Origin: RUG11462 sp045649405
GTDB lineage: Bacteria > Bacillota > Clostridia > Oscillospirales > Acutalibacteraceae
NCBI GenBank assembly: GCA_045649405.1
Contig: JAZRPW010000007.1
Location: 1-64,000 of the forward strand
DNA length: 64,000 nt
Reading direction: 5' to 3'
A model generated the notes under the pieces. It was not told the origin of the DNA and did not search any database. It saw only the letters and a list, made by a program, of their open reading frames with translations. This document shows, piece by piece, positions 16,695-25,250 of the stretch (within the stretch, counting starts at the first letter, position 1; the number at the start of each line of letters is the position of its first letter). Made by a program: the position numbers and the translations under genes.

Positions 16695-17618
16695 TTAGTC
16701 AACTCCTAAAAATTCTGAATCTATACTCTTACCTCTTAAAAAGTCCTCTGTTTTCATTCGTTTTGAGCCTTCAAGTTGAAGTTCGGTAATTTTAAGCGCA
16801 TTTTCGCCACAAGCAACAATCAACTCTTTGTCACTTGTTAGCACCTTGCCTGCTTCAGCTTCACTTTCAAGAATTTCCGCTGAGAAAATTTTAAGCATTT
16901 TTCCGTTAACTTTAGTATATGCAACTGGCCAAGCGTGCAAACCTCTGATTTTGCAATCAATTTCTTTTGCGCTTAATTTCCAGTCAATTTCGCCGTCTGC
17001 TTTTGTAATGATTGGCGCATAAGTTGCAATTGACTCATCTTGTTTTTGTGGTGTAATGCTTCCATTCTCAAGCCCTTTAACAGTTTCTATTAAAAGGTCG
17101 CCACCCATTATCATAAGTCTGTCCCACAACTGCTCTGCAGTTTCACGCTCACCGATTTTTGTTTTTGCAGTTAACAAAACATCGCCAGTGTCCATTCCTT
17201 CATCTAAAAGCATTGTTGAGACACCGGTTTCGCTTTCGCCACAAACAATTGACCATTGAATTGGAGAAGCGCCACGATATTTTGGCAAAATTGAAGCGTG
17301 AACATTAATACAGCCGTATTTTGGCAAATCCAACACTCTTTTTGGCAAAAGTTTGCCGTAAGCCACAACCACAATTAAATCTGGTTTTAAATTTTTTAAA
17401 GTTTCGAAAACTTCATCATCTTTTAGTGTGTTTGGTTGAAAAACCGGCAAACCTAACTCTAAAGCTGCAACTTTAACTTCTGGTGGGGTTAAGATACGCT
17501 TTCTGCCAACCAAGCCGTCTGGTTTTGTGAAAACCGCTGACACATTGTAACCGTTTGCCACCAATTTTCTTAAAGATTCTTCGGCAAAATCAGGTGTGCC
17601 CATAAAAACTATATTCAT
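16695..17618 (-). CDS. fmt: Methionyl-tRNA formyltransferase
   Basis: Formylates initiator Met-tRNA using 10-formyl-THF. It starts MNIVFMGTPDFAEESL, and the formyl-transferase signature INVHASILPKYRGASPIQWSI contains the catalytic Asn/His region with a downstream Asp in GMDTGD. The C-terminal OB-like domain begins near residue 205. Length 307 is typical. It follows def by three bases, and together they give the N-formyl cycle. Confidence 0.96.
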   Translation of the reverse strand: MNIVFMGTPDFAEESLRKLVANGYNVSAVFTKPDGLVGRKRILTPPEVKVAALELGLPVFQPNTLKDDEVFETLKNLKPDLIVVVAYGKLLPKRVLDLPKYGCINVHASILPKYRGASPIQWSIVCGESETGVSTMLLDEGMDTGDVLLTAKTKIGERETAEQLWDRLMIMGGDLLIETVKGLENGSITPQKQDESIATYAPIITKADGEIDWKLSAKEIDCKIRGLHAWPVAYTKVNGKMLKIFSAEILESEAEAGKVLTSDKELIVACGENALKITELQLEGSKRMKTEDFLRGKSIDSEFLGVD

Positions 17619-17621
17619 AAA

Positions 17622-18068
17622 TTACTCCTCAGTTTTTTCTACTTTGTCAACAAACAAAACGCCATCTAAATGGTCGATTTCGTGGCACAAAGCACGTGCT
17701 AAAAGTTCTGTGCCTTTTACTTTAAACTCATTGCCAAATCTGTCTTGCGCTTTTACTGTAACTTTCATTGGGCGTGTAACTTCTCCCCAAGTACCAGGAC
17801 AAGAAAGGCAACCTTCTTCTCCAGTTTGCTCGCCTGAAGTTTTAACAACTTCTGGATTGATGAGTTCAATTTTGCCTTCGCCAACATCAATTACTGCAAT
17901 TCTTCTCAAAATGCCAATTTGTGGTGCTGCAAGGCCAACGCCGTTTGCTTCAACCATTGTTTCGTACATATCATCTAATAATGCATGAAGTTTCTCATCA
18001 AACTTTTCTACTCTGTGGCATTTTTTTCTTAAAACTTCATCGCCTTGTTTTACAATTTCTCTTATCAT
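17622..18068 (-). CDS. def: Peptide deformylase
   Basis: A metalloenzyme that removes the formyl group from nascent proteins. All three motifs are intact: GVGLAAPQIG near residue 42, EGCLSCPG near 87 and HEIDHLDGVLF near 129 with the two metal histidines. At 148 residues it is a short type 1-like form. Lies ten bases after priA and three before fmt. Confidence 0.96.
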   Translation of the reverse strand: MIREIVKQGDEVLRKKCHRVEKFDEKLHALLDDMYETMVEANGVGLAAPQIGILRRIAVIDVGEGKIELINPEVVKTSGEQTGEEGCLSCPGTWGEVTRPMKVTVKAQDRFGNEFKVKGTELLARALCHEIDHLDGVLFVDKVEKTEE

Positions 18069-18077
18069 TTTTACACC

Positions 18078-20540
18078 TCAGATAATGTTTTCAGGGTTGA
18101 TGTCTGCAAAAAGGTTTACATATTTATATTTTGCTTTTGTTTGAACATCAACCAACAGTTTTAAAATTAATTCTCTAAATCTTTTGTTGTTTTTACATTT
18201 AATAATAAGTCTAAAACGGTATTTATTATTAATTTTTGGTATATTACAAGGCGAAGGACCAAGAATTATTACCTTTAAGTCTTGATAATCGCCTTCGATT
18301 TCTTTTTTAAACTTTTCAAAGAAAAGGTTTGCAATTTCTACCGTGTTTTCCCTTGATGTGCCAGAAAATCCAATTACGCACAAGTCACAAAACGGTGGGT
18401 ATTTAAGCACCTTTCTTTGCAAGATTTCTGTTTCATAAAACTGCTCATAATCTTGCTCGGCAGAAAGTGAAATAATCTCATTATCAGGAGAGATTGTTTG
18501 CACAACTGCTGTACCTTCTTGACTTCTGCCAGAACGACCGATGACCTGGGTTAAAAGTGAGAATGTTTTTTCATAACCACGAAAGTCATTGCCGTATAGC
18601 AACTGGTCGGCATTGATTACACCAACAAGGGTTACATTAGGAAAATCAAGCCCTTTTGCAACCATTTGTGTGCCAATCATTACATCATATTCCCCGTTTT
18701 TGAAAGCGTTTAACTTTTCTTCGTGAGAATTGCGAGTCATTGTTGTGTCGGCATCCATTCGAAGAATTCGCATACTTGGAAAAATTGTTGATAATTCTTC
18801 TTGGGCTTTTTGTGTGCCAAAGCCAGAAAGACGCACATTGTCTTGACCACAGACTTTGCACTTGTCTGAATATTCTTCAGAATAGCCACAATAATGACAC
18901 ATCATTCTATTATTTGCAGTGTGGTAGGTCATTGAAATGCTACAGTTTGGGCATTGTTTAACCTCGCCACAGTTTGTACAAGAAACAACAACCTGATAAC
19001 CCCTGCGATTAAGCAGAATGATTGACTGTTTTTTATTTTTAAAAGTTTCGCTCAAAGCTTCACACAAAGTGTCACTAAAAATGCCAAAGTTTCCGTTTTT
19101 GTATTGCTCTTTCATATTAGCAGTTTTAACGGTTGGAAGTGACACACTGCCATAACGATTTTTCAAAGTGTAAAGCGAGAAGAAACCTGATTTTGCAAGT
19201 GAATATGTTTCAACTGACGGAGTTGCAGATGCCATTAAAAACAAACAGTTGTGATATTTACTTCGACTTCTTGCAACATCACGCGCGTGAAAACGTGGAG
19301 AGCTTTCGGATTTATATGTATGTTCTTGCTCTTCATCCATAATAATAAGCCCAATGTTTTGCATTGGCGCAAAGACAGCAGAACGAGTGCCGATTGCAAT
19401 TCTTGCTTCGCCTTTACTTACCCTTTTCCACTCATCTGTTCTAGCGCCAAGACTCATTGCAGAATGGAAAATGGCAATTTTTTTGCCGTATCTACGAGAG
19501 AAAATGTTCATTGTTTGTGGAGTCAAGGCGATTTCAGGCACCATTACAATTGCGTTTTTACCGTTGTTCAAGCATTCATCAATTGCTTTTAAAAATACCT
19601 GTGTTTTGCCAGAGCCAGTTACACCAAACAAAAGACCTGTTTTGCCACCTTTCGCTTCTGCCATATCTTTTTTAATGCTATCAAAGGCGATTTGTTGCTC
19701 GTTTGACAAGGTAATTTCGGTCATTTCGCCTGTTTCTTGAATTTCATAAGGCGAACGCAAAACTTCCCTTTCAAACTCAACTAATTTGCCCTTTTTAATC
19801 ATTGTGTTAATGGTAGCAGCAGAAATGCCGGTAAAATAGGTTACTTCTTTTACTGAAGCAGTTTCACACTCATTCAAAAACTGCACAACTGCCTTTTGTT
19901 TTACTGTGTATTTAACCAAATCTTCTTCAGTTAAATCATCAGGCAGTCTTACCATTTTTACTGATGCATCGCCAACTCTTCTAACAGCATTTTCTTGAGT
20001 TTCAATTATGCCTTTTTCAATTAAATTGTCAAAAACTTTTTCGCTTTTTACACCCAAAATTTCAAGCAACTTTGTAAGCTTAACGCTAGTTCTTGCATTG
20101 TTAATGGTGTTAACAATTATTTTTTCATCTTCACTTAAAGTTTCAAAATCAATTTTGTCAAAGTCAGTTTTTAAAACAAATGATTTTACCACTTTTACAT
20201 TAATGCCAAGTGGCAAAAGTGGTTTTAAAGCTTCAAAAAATGTGCAAAAATATCTGTCAGCCATAAATGATGCGAGTTTTACCATTTCATCGGTTATAAT
20301 CGGCTCATCATCAACAAGTTCAAAAATTGGTTTTACCTTGTCGGTTGCAGAGTCATCTGCTTGATGAATATTGATTATAACCCCTTGTCTTTTACGGTTG
20401 CCTTTGCCAAAAGGCACTAAAACGCGCTGACCGACAAACACCTTTTCGCTCATATCAAAAGGAATGGAGTATGAAAAAGTTTTGTCGAAATAAATATTAG
20501 TTTTTTCAACATAAACATCTGCTAAAAATTTAGTTTTCAT
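18078..20540 (-). CDS. priA: Primosomal helicase PriA
   Basis: A DNA helicase that restarts replication at stalled forks. The N-terminal DNA-binding domain covers about residues 1-110. The helicase core has Walker A GVTGSGKTQVF near 305, Walker B IIMDEEQEHTYKS with Gln where many PriA proteins have His, and SATPSVETY. A cysteine-rich zinc-binding insert follows (CTNCG, CPNCS, CHYCG, CKVCG, four CxxC pairs). Length 820 is normal for Firmicutes. It starts about 30 bases after a terminator, so part of the yicC-rpoZ transcript probably stops before it. Confidence 0.95.
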   Translation of the reverse strand: MKTKFLADVYVEKTNIYFDKTFSYSIPFDMSEKVFVGQRVLVPFGKGNRKRQGVIINIHQADDSATDKVKPIFELVDDEPIITDEMVKLASFMADRYFCTFFEALKPLLPLGINVKVVKSFVLKTDFDKIDFETLSEDEKIIVNTINNARTSVKLTKLLEILGVKSEKVFDNLIEKGIIETQENAVRRVGDASVKMVRLPDDLTEEDLVKYTVKQKAVVQFLNECETASVKEVTYFTGISAATINTMIKKGKLVEFEREVLRSPYEIQETGEMTEITLSNEQQIAFDSIKKDMAEAKGGKTGLLFGVTGSGKTQVFLKAIDECLNNGKNAIVMVPEIALTPQTMNIFSRRYGKKIAIFHSAMSLGARTDEWKRVSKGEARIAIGTRSAVFAPMQNIGLIIMDEEQEHTYKSESSPRFHARDVARSRSKYHNCLFLMASATPSVETYSLAKSGFFSLYTLKNRYGSVSLPTVKTANMKEQYKNGNFGIFSDTLCEALSETFKNKKQSIILLNRRGYQVVVSCTNCGEVKQCPNCSISMTYHTANNRMMCHYCGYSEEYSDKCKVCGQDNVRLSGFGTQKAQEELSTIFPSMRILRMDADTTMTRNSHEEKLNAFKNGEYDVMIGTQMVAKGLDFPNVTLVGVINADQLLYGNDFRGYEKTFSLLTQVIGRSGRSQEGTAVVQTISPDNEIISLSAEQDYEQFYETEILQRKVLKYPPFCDLCVIGFSGTSRENTVEIANLFFEKFKKEIEGDYQDLKVIILGPSPCNIPKINNKYRFRLIIKCKNNKRFRELILKLLVDVQTKAKYKYVNLFADINPENII

Positions 20541-20569
20541 CTCTTATCACTCCTTTTTTGAAAAATTAC

Positions 20570-20600
20570 AAAAAGTCAGGACAGTACGCCCTGACTTTTT
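20570..20600 (-). terminator. Terminator between rpoZ and priA
   Basis: Stem AAAAAGTCAGG / CCTGACTTTTT with a 9-base loop and T-run on the minus strand. No clear promoter follows it before priA, so it may be a partial or regulated terminator. Confidence 0.8.
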
Positions 20601-20653
20601 AACTTTAATTTGGGCGTAAATAGTTTAATTTTAAATTTTAAAACTTTTACTCC

Positions 20654-20827
20654 TTATATTCTGTCTGCAATTTCGTTCATTGCAGTGTTAACAGCTTTTT
20701 CTGTAAGACGTTCGCCTTTTTCTTCGGCTTTTTCAGAAATGTGTCTTGCAAGTTTTGCAATGTCAGTTACTAACTGATATCTGCTTTCGTAGTTGTTAAT
20801 AAGTTTACCAATTGATGGATTTAGCAT
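20654..20827 (-). CDS. rpoZ: RNA polymerase omega subunit
   Basis: A 57-residue protein, starting MLNPSIGKLINNYESRYQLV and continuing TDIAKLARHISEKAEEKGE. The MLxPSIxxLxxxxxSRYxLVxxxAKRAR pattern is that of omega, which folds around the beta' tail and aids polymerase assembly. The ATG lies 23 bases inside the 3' end of gmk, the usual gmk-rpoZ order. The R of the usual AKRAR is Leu here. Confidence 0.92.
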   Translation of the reverse strand: MLNPSIGKLINNYESRYQLVTDIAKLARHISEKAEEKGERLTEKAVNTAMNEIADRI

Positions 20828-21434
20828 CTTCAATCACCTTTCTCATATCATCATTCATATTTTCATTTAAAAGAGTTTCTGGTTGAACCCTTATAATTGA
20901 CTTAAAATCACTTACTGCTTCTTCTAAAACATCGTTAAAGAACAAGTAGTCGTACTCTTTTGCAAAAGAAATTTCTTTTGCGGCTTGTTTTAATCTTTTT
21001 TGTATAACCTCTTCGTTTTCTGTGCCACGTTTTTCTAATCTGTGACGAAGCACATCAAAAGAAGTTGGAAGCATAAACACCATTATTGCTTCTGGCATTT
21101 TTTCTTTTACTTTGAACGCACCGTTAACATCAATTTCCAAAATTACATTAAAGCCTTCATCGAGCCATTTTAAAACCGGTGCTTTTGGTGTGCCATAAAA
21201 ATTGCCAACATATTCATTATATTCAAGCAATTCATCATTTTTAATCAATTCTTGGAATTCTTCTTTAGAAATGAAATGATACTTTTCGCCTTCAACTTCG
21301 CCTTCACGCATATTTCTTGTGATTGATGAAATTGAAAGTTTAATATCATCGCAAGAATTAACTATTTCTTTCAAAACAGTGTCTTTTCCAATGCCTGACG
21401 GCCCTGAAAAAATAAATAATTTACCTTTGCTCAT
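20805..21434 (-). CDS. gmk: Guanylate kinase
   Basis: Phosphorylates GMP to GDP. The P-loop is FSGPSGIGKDTVLKEI near residue 10; the usual GKGT has Asp in place of Gly. Further motifs are SSITRNMREGEVEGEKYHFIS and ILEIDVNGAFKVKEKMPEA. The start is ATG 21434, just after the remA stop with AAGGAG upstream; a longer frame to 21467 would run into remA. The product is 209 residues. Confidence 0.95.
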   Translation of the reverse strand: MSKGKLFIFSGPSGIGKDTVLKEIVNSCDDIKLSISSITRNMREGEVEGEKYHFISKEEFQELIKNDELLEYNEYVGNFYGTPKAPVLKWLDEGFNVILEIDVNGAFKVKEKMPEAIMVFMLPTSFDVLRHRLEKRGTENEEVIQKRLKQAAKEISFAKEYDYLFFNDVLEEAVSDFKSIIRVQPETLLNENMNDDMRKVIEDAKSINW

Positions 21435-21435
21435 A

Positions 21436-21672
21436 TTACTCCTTTGCCTGTCGTGTATAAATTTCATCGTTACTTAAATAACTCAAAATTATGTGGTCTG
21501 AGTCAGTAATAATAACCGACTCAGTTTTTCTGCCTTGTGTGGCATCAATAAGGCGTTGGGCTTTCTTCGCTTCTGCAACAATTCTTTTTGCAGGTGCAGA
21601 GTCAGGCGAAAGCACTGCCACTATTTTATCCAAATTAACAAGGTTTGAAAAACCAATGTTTATAAGTTTCAT
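21436..21672 (-). CDS. remA: RemA/DUF370 extracellular-matrix regulator
   Basis: A 78-residue DNA-binding protein of the DUF370 family. In Bacillus subtilis RemA activates biofilm matrix genes. The sequence MKLINIGFSNLVNLDKIVAV, with SPDSAPAKRIVAEAKKAQRL and the GRKTESVIITDSDHIILS ending, matches the family along its whole length. The position between yicC and gmk is conserved in Firmicutes. Its role in this organism is inferred. Confidence 0.93.
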   Translation of the reverse strand: MKLINIGFSNLVNLDKIVAVLSPDSAPAKRIVAEAKKAQRLIDATQGRKTESVIITDSDHIILSYLSNDEIYTRQAKE

Positions 21673-21683
21673 AAACTTCTACC

Positions 21684-22562
21684 CTATTCAATGTTTTGAA
21701 TTTGTTCTCTGATTTTTTCAATTTGGGATTTAATTTCAACAACAATTTTTGTTATTTCAATGTCTGCACATTTTGAGCCGGTTGTGTTTGCTTCTCTATT
21801 CATTTCTTGAACTAAGAAGTCAATTTTTCTACCAACAGGTTCTGCAGATTCAAGCATTGTTTTAAGTTGGTCGATGTGGCTTCTTAAACGAACTGTTTCT
21901 TCATCAACAGCAACTTTGTCTGCAAAAATTGCAGTTTCTGTAAGCAAACGTTGCTCATCTACTTGAACATCACCCAAAAGGTCTTTCATTCGTTCTTCAA
22001 GTCTTTCACGATAAGCCTTTACAGACTCTTTAGACTTTGATTCAATTACTGAAACATAGTCCAAAATCAAGTCACATCTTGAAATTACATCTGCCTTTAA
22101 TTTTTCGCCTTCGATTTCACGCATTTTGATAAATGCTTCAACCGCTTTTTCAAGAACAGATTTTACTGCTGCAAAAATTTCATCTTCATCTTGCTCTTCT
22201 TTGCGAATGGCAAGCACTTCAGGAAAACGAGCAATGTGGGTTGCTTTTACATCATTCTCAATGCCATATTCATTTGACAACTCTTGCAAAGCGTCAACAT
22301 AAGCTTTTGCTAATGGCTTGTTAACCTCAACCAAAACTGCGTCATTTTCAAGCATATTAATTGAAATGTAAACTTCACACTTACCACGGTTTACCTGAGC
22401 TTTTACATATTGTTTGATTTTTTCATCAAGAAAACCGAACTGTCTTGGCACTCTTGAAGAAAACTCAAAATAACGATGATTAACTGCTTTGATTTCTGCA
22501 GTAATCTCCATGTTTTCGACAGTTTCACTGTGTCTGCCGTAACCGGTCATACTCTTAATCAT
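21684..22562 (-). CDS. yicC: YicC-family endoribonuclease-type protein
   Basis: A 292-residue protein of the YicC/YloC family, members of which act as RNases on small RNAs and transcripts. Signature blocks are MIKSMTGYGR at the start, EIKAVNHRYFEF near 25-37 and the C-terminal GRKIDFLVQEMNREANTTGSK with the last KIVVEIKSQIEKIREQIQNIE helix. It heads the leftward housekeeping unit, directly behind a good promoter. Confidence 0.93.
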   Translation of the reverse strand: MIKSMTGYGRHSETVENMEITAEIKAVNHRYFEFSSRVPRQFGFLDEKIKQYVKAQVNRGKCEVYISINMLENDAVLVEVNKPLAKAYVDALQELSNEYGIENDVKATHIARFPEVLAIRKEEQDEDEIFAAVKSVLEKAVEAFIKMREIEGEKLKADVISRCDLILDYVSVIESKSKESVKAYRERLEERMKDLLGDVQVDEQRLLTETAIFADKVAVDEETVRLRSHIDQLKTMLESAEPVGRKIDFLVQEMNREANTTGSKCADIEITKIVVEIKSQIEKIREQIQNIE

Positions 22563-22598
22563 TTTATAACCACTTTTCTTTTATATAATTATTCTAGT

Positions 22599-22628
22599 AT
22601 TATATCATATATAAAGGCTTTTTGTCAA
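22599..22628 (-). promoter_or_regulatory. Sigma-A promoter of the yicC unit
   Basis: TTGACA (22628-22623), 18-base spacer, TATAAT (22604-22599). The TGA in the -35 box is also the stop codon of the upstream DUF2344 gene. Confidence 0.8.
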
Positions 22629-23281
22629 TGAAATAACTGCATATTTTTATCGTACAATTTGCCCCTTGTAACACCAACAATTTCAAAGTCAACGCTTTGC
22701 CACATTTTTTCAAAAATTATTGTTGGGTTTATGTTTTCAATACTGCCACCCGGCAAAAGCATATAAACCGAAAGTCCATTTTCTTCGTCGTTTATTTCTA
22801 AACGTTTGATTTTTGGTTTTACATCAAAAGTTTGAAGTTTTTTGTGCTTTGTTGTTTTTTCAACAATTATTTCATCTGCCGACAAAATTTCTTTGATTTT
22901 TTGAGCGTTTTGCTCATCACAATCAATTTTAATTTTAAACTCTGCGTAGGTTAATTCTTTAACCTTCATAACTGGGTCAATTACATTAACCACTTCGATT
23001 GTGTTGCCAAACGCATCTTTTAAAACATCTTTTACCTTTTCGTTTGTTACAGAGTCATCATCAAGTCTAAAGTCACAAATGTCATACTCACTAACAAAAC
23101 CGAGCGACAAAGGCAACGCAAATGTTACGAAAATGTGTGGATTAAACCCTTCGGTGTACCAAACCGGAAGGCCTGAACGTTTTAAAACTCTTGAGAAAAG
23201 GCGGTTCATATCAAGATGCGAAATATATCTTGCTCTGCCTTGCTTTTTATAAATTAACCTTACATTTCGCACACTCAACAC
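22625..23281 (-). CDS. Radical SAM-linked protein (DUF2344/TIGR03936)
   Basis: A 218-residue protein of the DUF2344 family, almost always encoded next to a TIGR03960 radical SAM protein. Recognisable blocks are GRARYISHLDMNRLFSRVLKR and SGLPVWYTEGFNPH near the N-terminus. Function unknown, possibly a substrate-handling partner. The start overlaps its upstream partner by 35 bases if GTG 23281 is used, or by 26 if GTG 23272 is used; the latter has better spacing from AGGGG. In-frame context does not decide between them. Confidence 0.85.
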   Translation of the reverse strand: MLSVRNVRLIYKKQGRARYISHLDMNRLFSRVLKRSGLPVWYTEGFNPHIFVTFALPLSLGFVSEYDICDFRLDDDSVTNEKVKDVLKDAFGNTIEVVNVIDPVMKVKELTYAEFKIKIDCDEQNAQKIKEILSADEIIVEKTTKHKKLQTFDVKPKIKRLEINDEENGLSVYMLLPGGSIENINPTIIFEKMWQSVDFEIVGVTRGKLYDKNMQLFH

Positions 23282-25106
23282 CCCTTTTCAACATTTTGTT
23301 AGCACCACAACCTGCACATTTATCACGGCAGTTATCGGTAGTTTCAGCATTCAAAGCTTTTTTCATTTCACGCACCAAGAACTCTTTTGTAACGCCATAG
23401 TCCAAGTGTTCCCAAGGCAAAATTTCATCAAATTCTCTTTGGCGGTTTGCGTAAAATTCCATTGAAAGACCGTTGTTTTCAAACGCTTTTTCCCATTCTT
23501 CGTATTTTAAGAATTCATCCCAAGCGTCCAAGTTACAGTCTGCATTTGCTAAGTCTAAAAGCACTTTGTTAAGTTTTCTATCTCCCCTTGCAAGCACTGC
23601 TTCTAAAAGTGAAGTTTTGCTCTCATGCCATGAAACTTGAATTTTTCTTGAAGTGATATGCTCCATTAATTTTTGTTGCTTTTGGCGAACAAGTGACAAT
23701 TCATCTTGACCACTCCATTGGAATGGTGTGTGTGGCTTTGGCACAAATGTTGCAAGTGAAACCGAAACCGCAACAGGTTTGCCCTTTGGTTTTACCGGCA
23801 TATCGTAATAAAGGTCTACAATTTTTTGCGCCAAATCGCCAATTGCAGTAATATCTTCAATTGTTTCGGTTGGAAGACCCATCATAAAATAAAGTTTTAC
23901 TGCGGTGTGGCCACCTTGGAATGCAGTTAAACAGGTTTTCAAAATGATTTCTTCATCTAAATTTTTGTTAATTACATTTCTCATTCTTTGCGAGCCGGCT
24001 TCCGGAGCAAATGTCAAGGTTGATTTACGCACCTTTGAGATTTTTTCCAAAAGTTCAGGTGAGAACGCATCAATTCTCATTGATGGCAAAGAAATGTTGA
24101 TTTTTTCTTTTTCTGTCCAGTCAAGCAAATCATTAAGCAACTCTTCAATTTTTGTGTAGTCACTTGTTGAAAGTGAACAGAGTGAAAGTTCATCATAACC
24201 AGTTGTGTCACAAATTGATTTTGCTTGTGATGAAACGATTTGTGGCGACTTTTCTCTTACAGGACGGGTCATCATACCTGCTTGGCAGAAACGGCAACCA
24301 CGAATGCAACCACGGAAAACTTCGGCAGTTGCACGGTCAAAAACTGTGTTTATGTAAGGCACAACAAAATTTTCAGGGTAATACATTTTGTCAAGGTCTT
24401 GCACGATTGATTTTTTAGGTTTTTCAGGTGCATTATCCTTTGCTCTTACTTGTTTTACAGTGCCATCTTCGTTATAAGTAACATCGTAAAGTGAAGGAAT
24501 GTAAATGCCTTCAATTTTTGAAGCAGCGCGCAAAAACTCTTGTTTTGATTTGCCTGCCTTTTTATATTCGCGATAAAGTTTAATAAACTCAGGGTTTGTT
24601 TCTTCACCTTCGCCTAAAAACGCAACATCAATAAAGTCAGCAATTGGCTCACAGTTGCAAGTGCAAGGGCCACCAACAACCACCATATTTTTAAGGTCAG
24701 TACGGTCTTTTGCCAAAAGTGGAATGTTTGAAATTTTAAGCATATGCAACATTGTTGTGTAACACAATTCATATTGCAATGTAAAGCCGATTATATCAAA
24801 CTCTTTTAATTCATCTAAACTTTCAAGGCAAAATACACCAATGCCTGCTTTTTTCATATTTTCTTCCATGTCAGGAAGTGGCGCAAAAGCACGTTCACAC
24901 CAAACGCCTTCCATTTCGTTCATTAAAGAATAAAGAATTTTCATGCCAAGGTGTGACATTCCAATTTCATAAGTGTCAGGAAAACAAAAAGCAAATCTAA
25001 CATCAACTGCAGATTTATCTTTTATAACACTATTTAATTCGCCACCAGTGTAACGGCCTGGTTTTTGCACGCCTTTTAGCAATATATCAAGTTGTTTTTC
25101 TGTCAT
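23247..25106 (-). CDS. TIGR03960-family B12-binding/radical SAM protein
   Basis: A 619-residue radical SAM protein. An N-terminal cobalamin-binding-like domain spans to about residue 190 (FPDTYEIGMSHLGMKILYSL, VVGGPCTCNCEPIADFIDV). The cluster motif CIRGCRFCQAG is near residue 267 and later blocks include LTFAPEAGSQRMRN and KLYFMMGLPTET. The C-terminus ends in a CxxC-CxxC zinc-like site (CRDKCAGCGANKML...CAKC). The reaction is not established; the family partners with the downstream DUF2344 protein and is often linked to rplU-rpmA or rng, which it is not here. Confidence 0.9.
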   Translation of the reverse strand: MTEKQLDILLKGVQKPGRYTGGELNSVIKDKSAVDVRFAFCFPDTYEIGMSHLGMKILYSLMNEMEGVWCERAFAPLPDMEENMKKAGIGVFCLESLDELKEFDIIGFTLQYELCYTTMLHMLKISNIPLLAKDRTDLKNMVVVGGPCTCNCEPIADFIDVAFLGEGEETNPEFIKLYREYKKAGKSKQEFLRAASKIEGIYIPSLYDVTYNEDGTVKQVRAKDNAPEKPKKSIVQDLDKMYYPENFVVPYINTVFDRATAEVFRGCIRGCRFCQAGMMTRPVREKSPQIVSSQAKSICDTTGYDELSLCSLSTSDYTKIEELLNDLLDWTEKEKINISLPSMRIDAFSPELLEKISKVRKSTLTFAPEAGSQRMRNVINKNLDEEIILKTCLTAFQGGHTAVKLYFMMGLPTETIEDITAIGDLAQKIVDLYYDMPVKPKGKPVAVSVSLATFVPKPHTPFQWSGQDELSLVRQKQQKLMEHITSRKIQVSWHESKTSLLEAVLARGDRKLNKVLLDLANADCNLDAWDEFLKYEEWEKAFENNGLSMEFYANRQREFDEILPWEHLDYGVTKEFLVREMKKALNAETTDNCRDKCAGCGANKMLKRGVECAKCKVNL

Positions 25107-25144
25107 GATAATTTCCTTTTCGGTTAATTTTGTATATTTATATT

Positions 25145-25173
25145 ATTTTACTATACTTTGATAAGAATTTCAA
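25145..25173 (-). promoter_or_regulatory. Sigma-A promoter of the TIGR03960 unit
   Basis: TTGAAA (25173-25168), 17-base spacer, TAAAAT (25150-25145); divergent from the folC promoter about 30 bases away. Confidence 0.7.
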
Positions 25174-25204
25174 CCTTAACTGCAAAAAATATTTTAGCGT
25201 GGTA

Positions 25205-25233
25205 TTGAAATGGTTTCTCTTTTTGTGTATAAT
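25205..25233 (+). promoter_or_regulatory. Sigma-A promoter of folC
   Basis: TTGAAA (25205-25210), 17-base spacer, TATAAT (25228-25233). Start of transcription about 25240, leaving a leader of only about ten bases before ATG 25251. Confidence 0.8.
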
Positions 25234-25250
25234 TATTTTTGGTGATAAAA

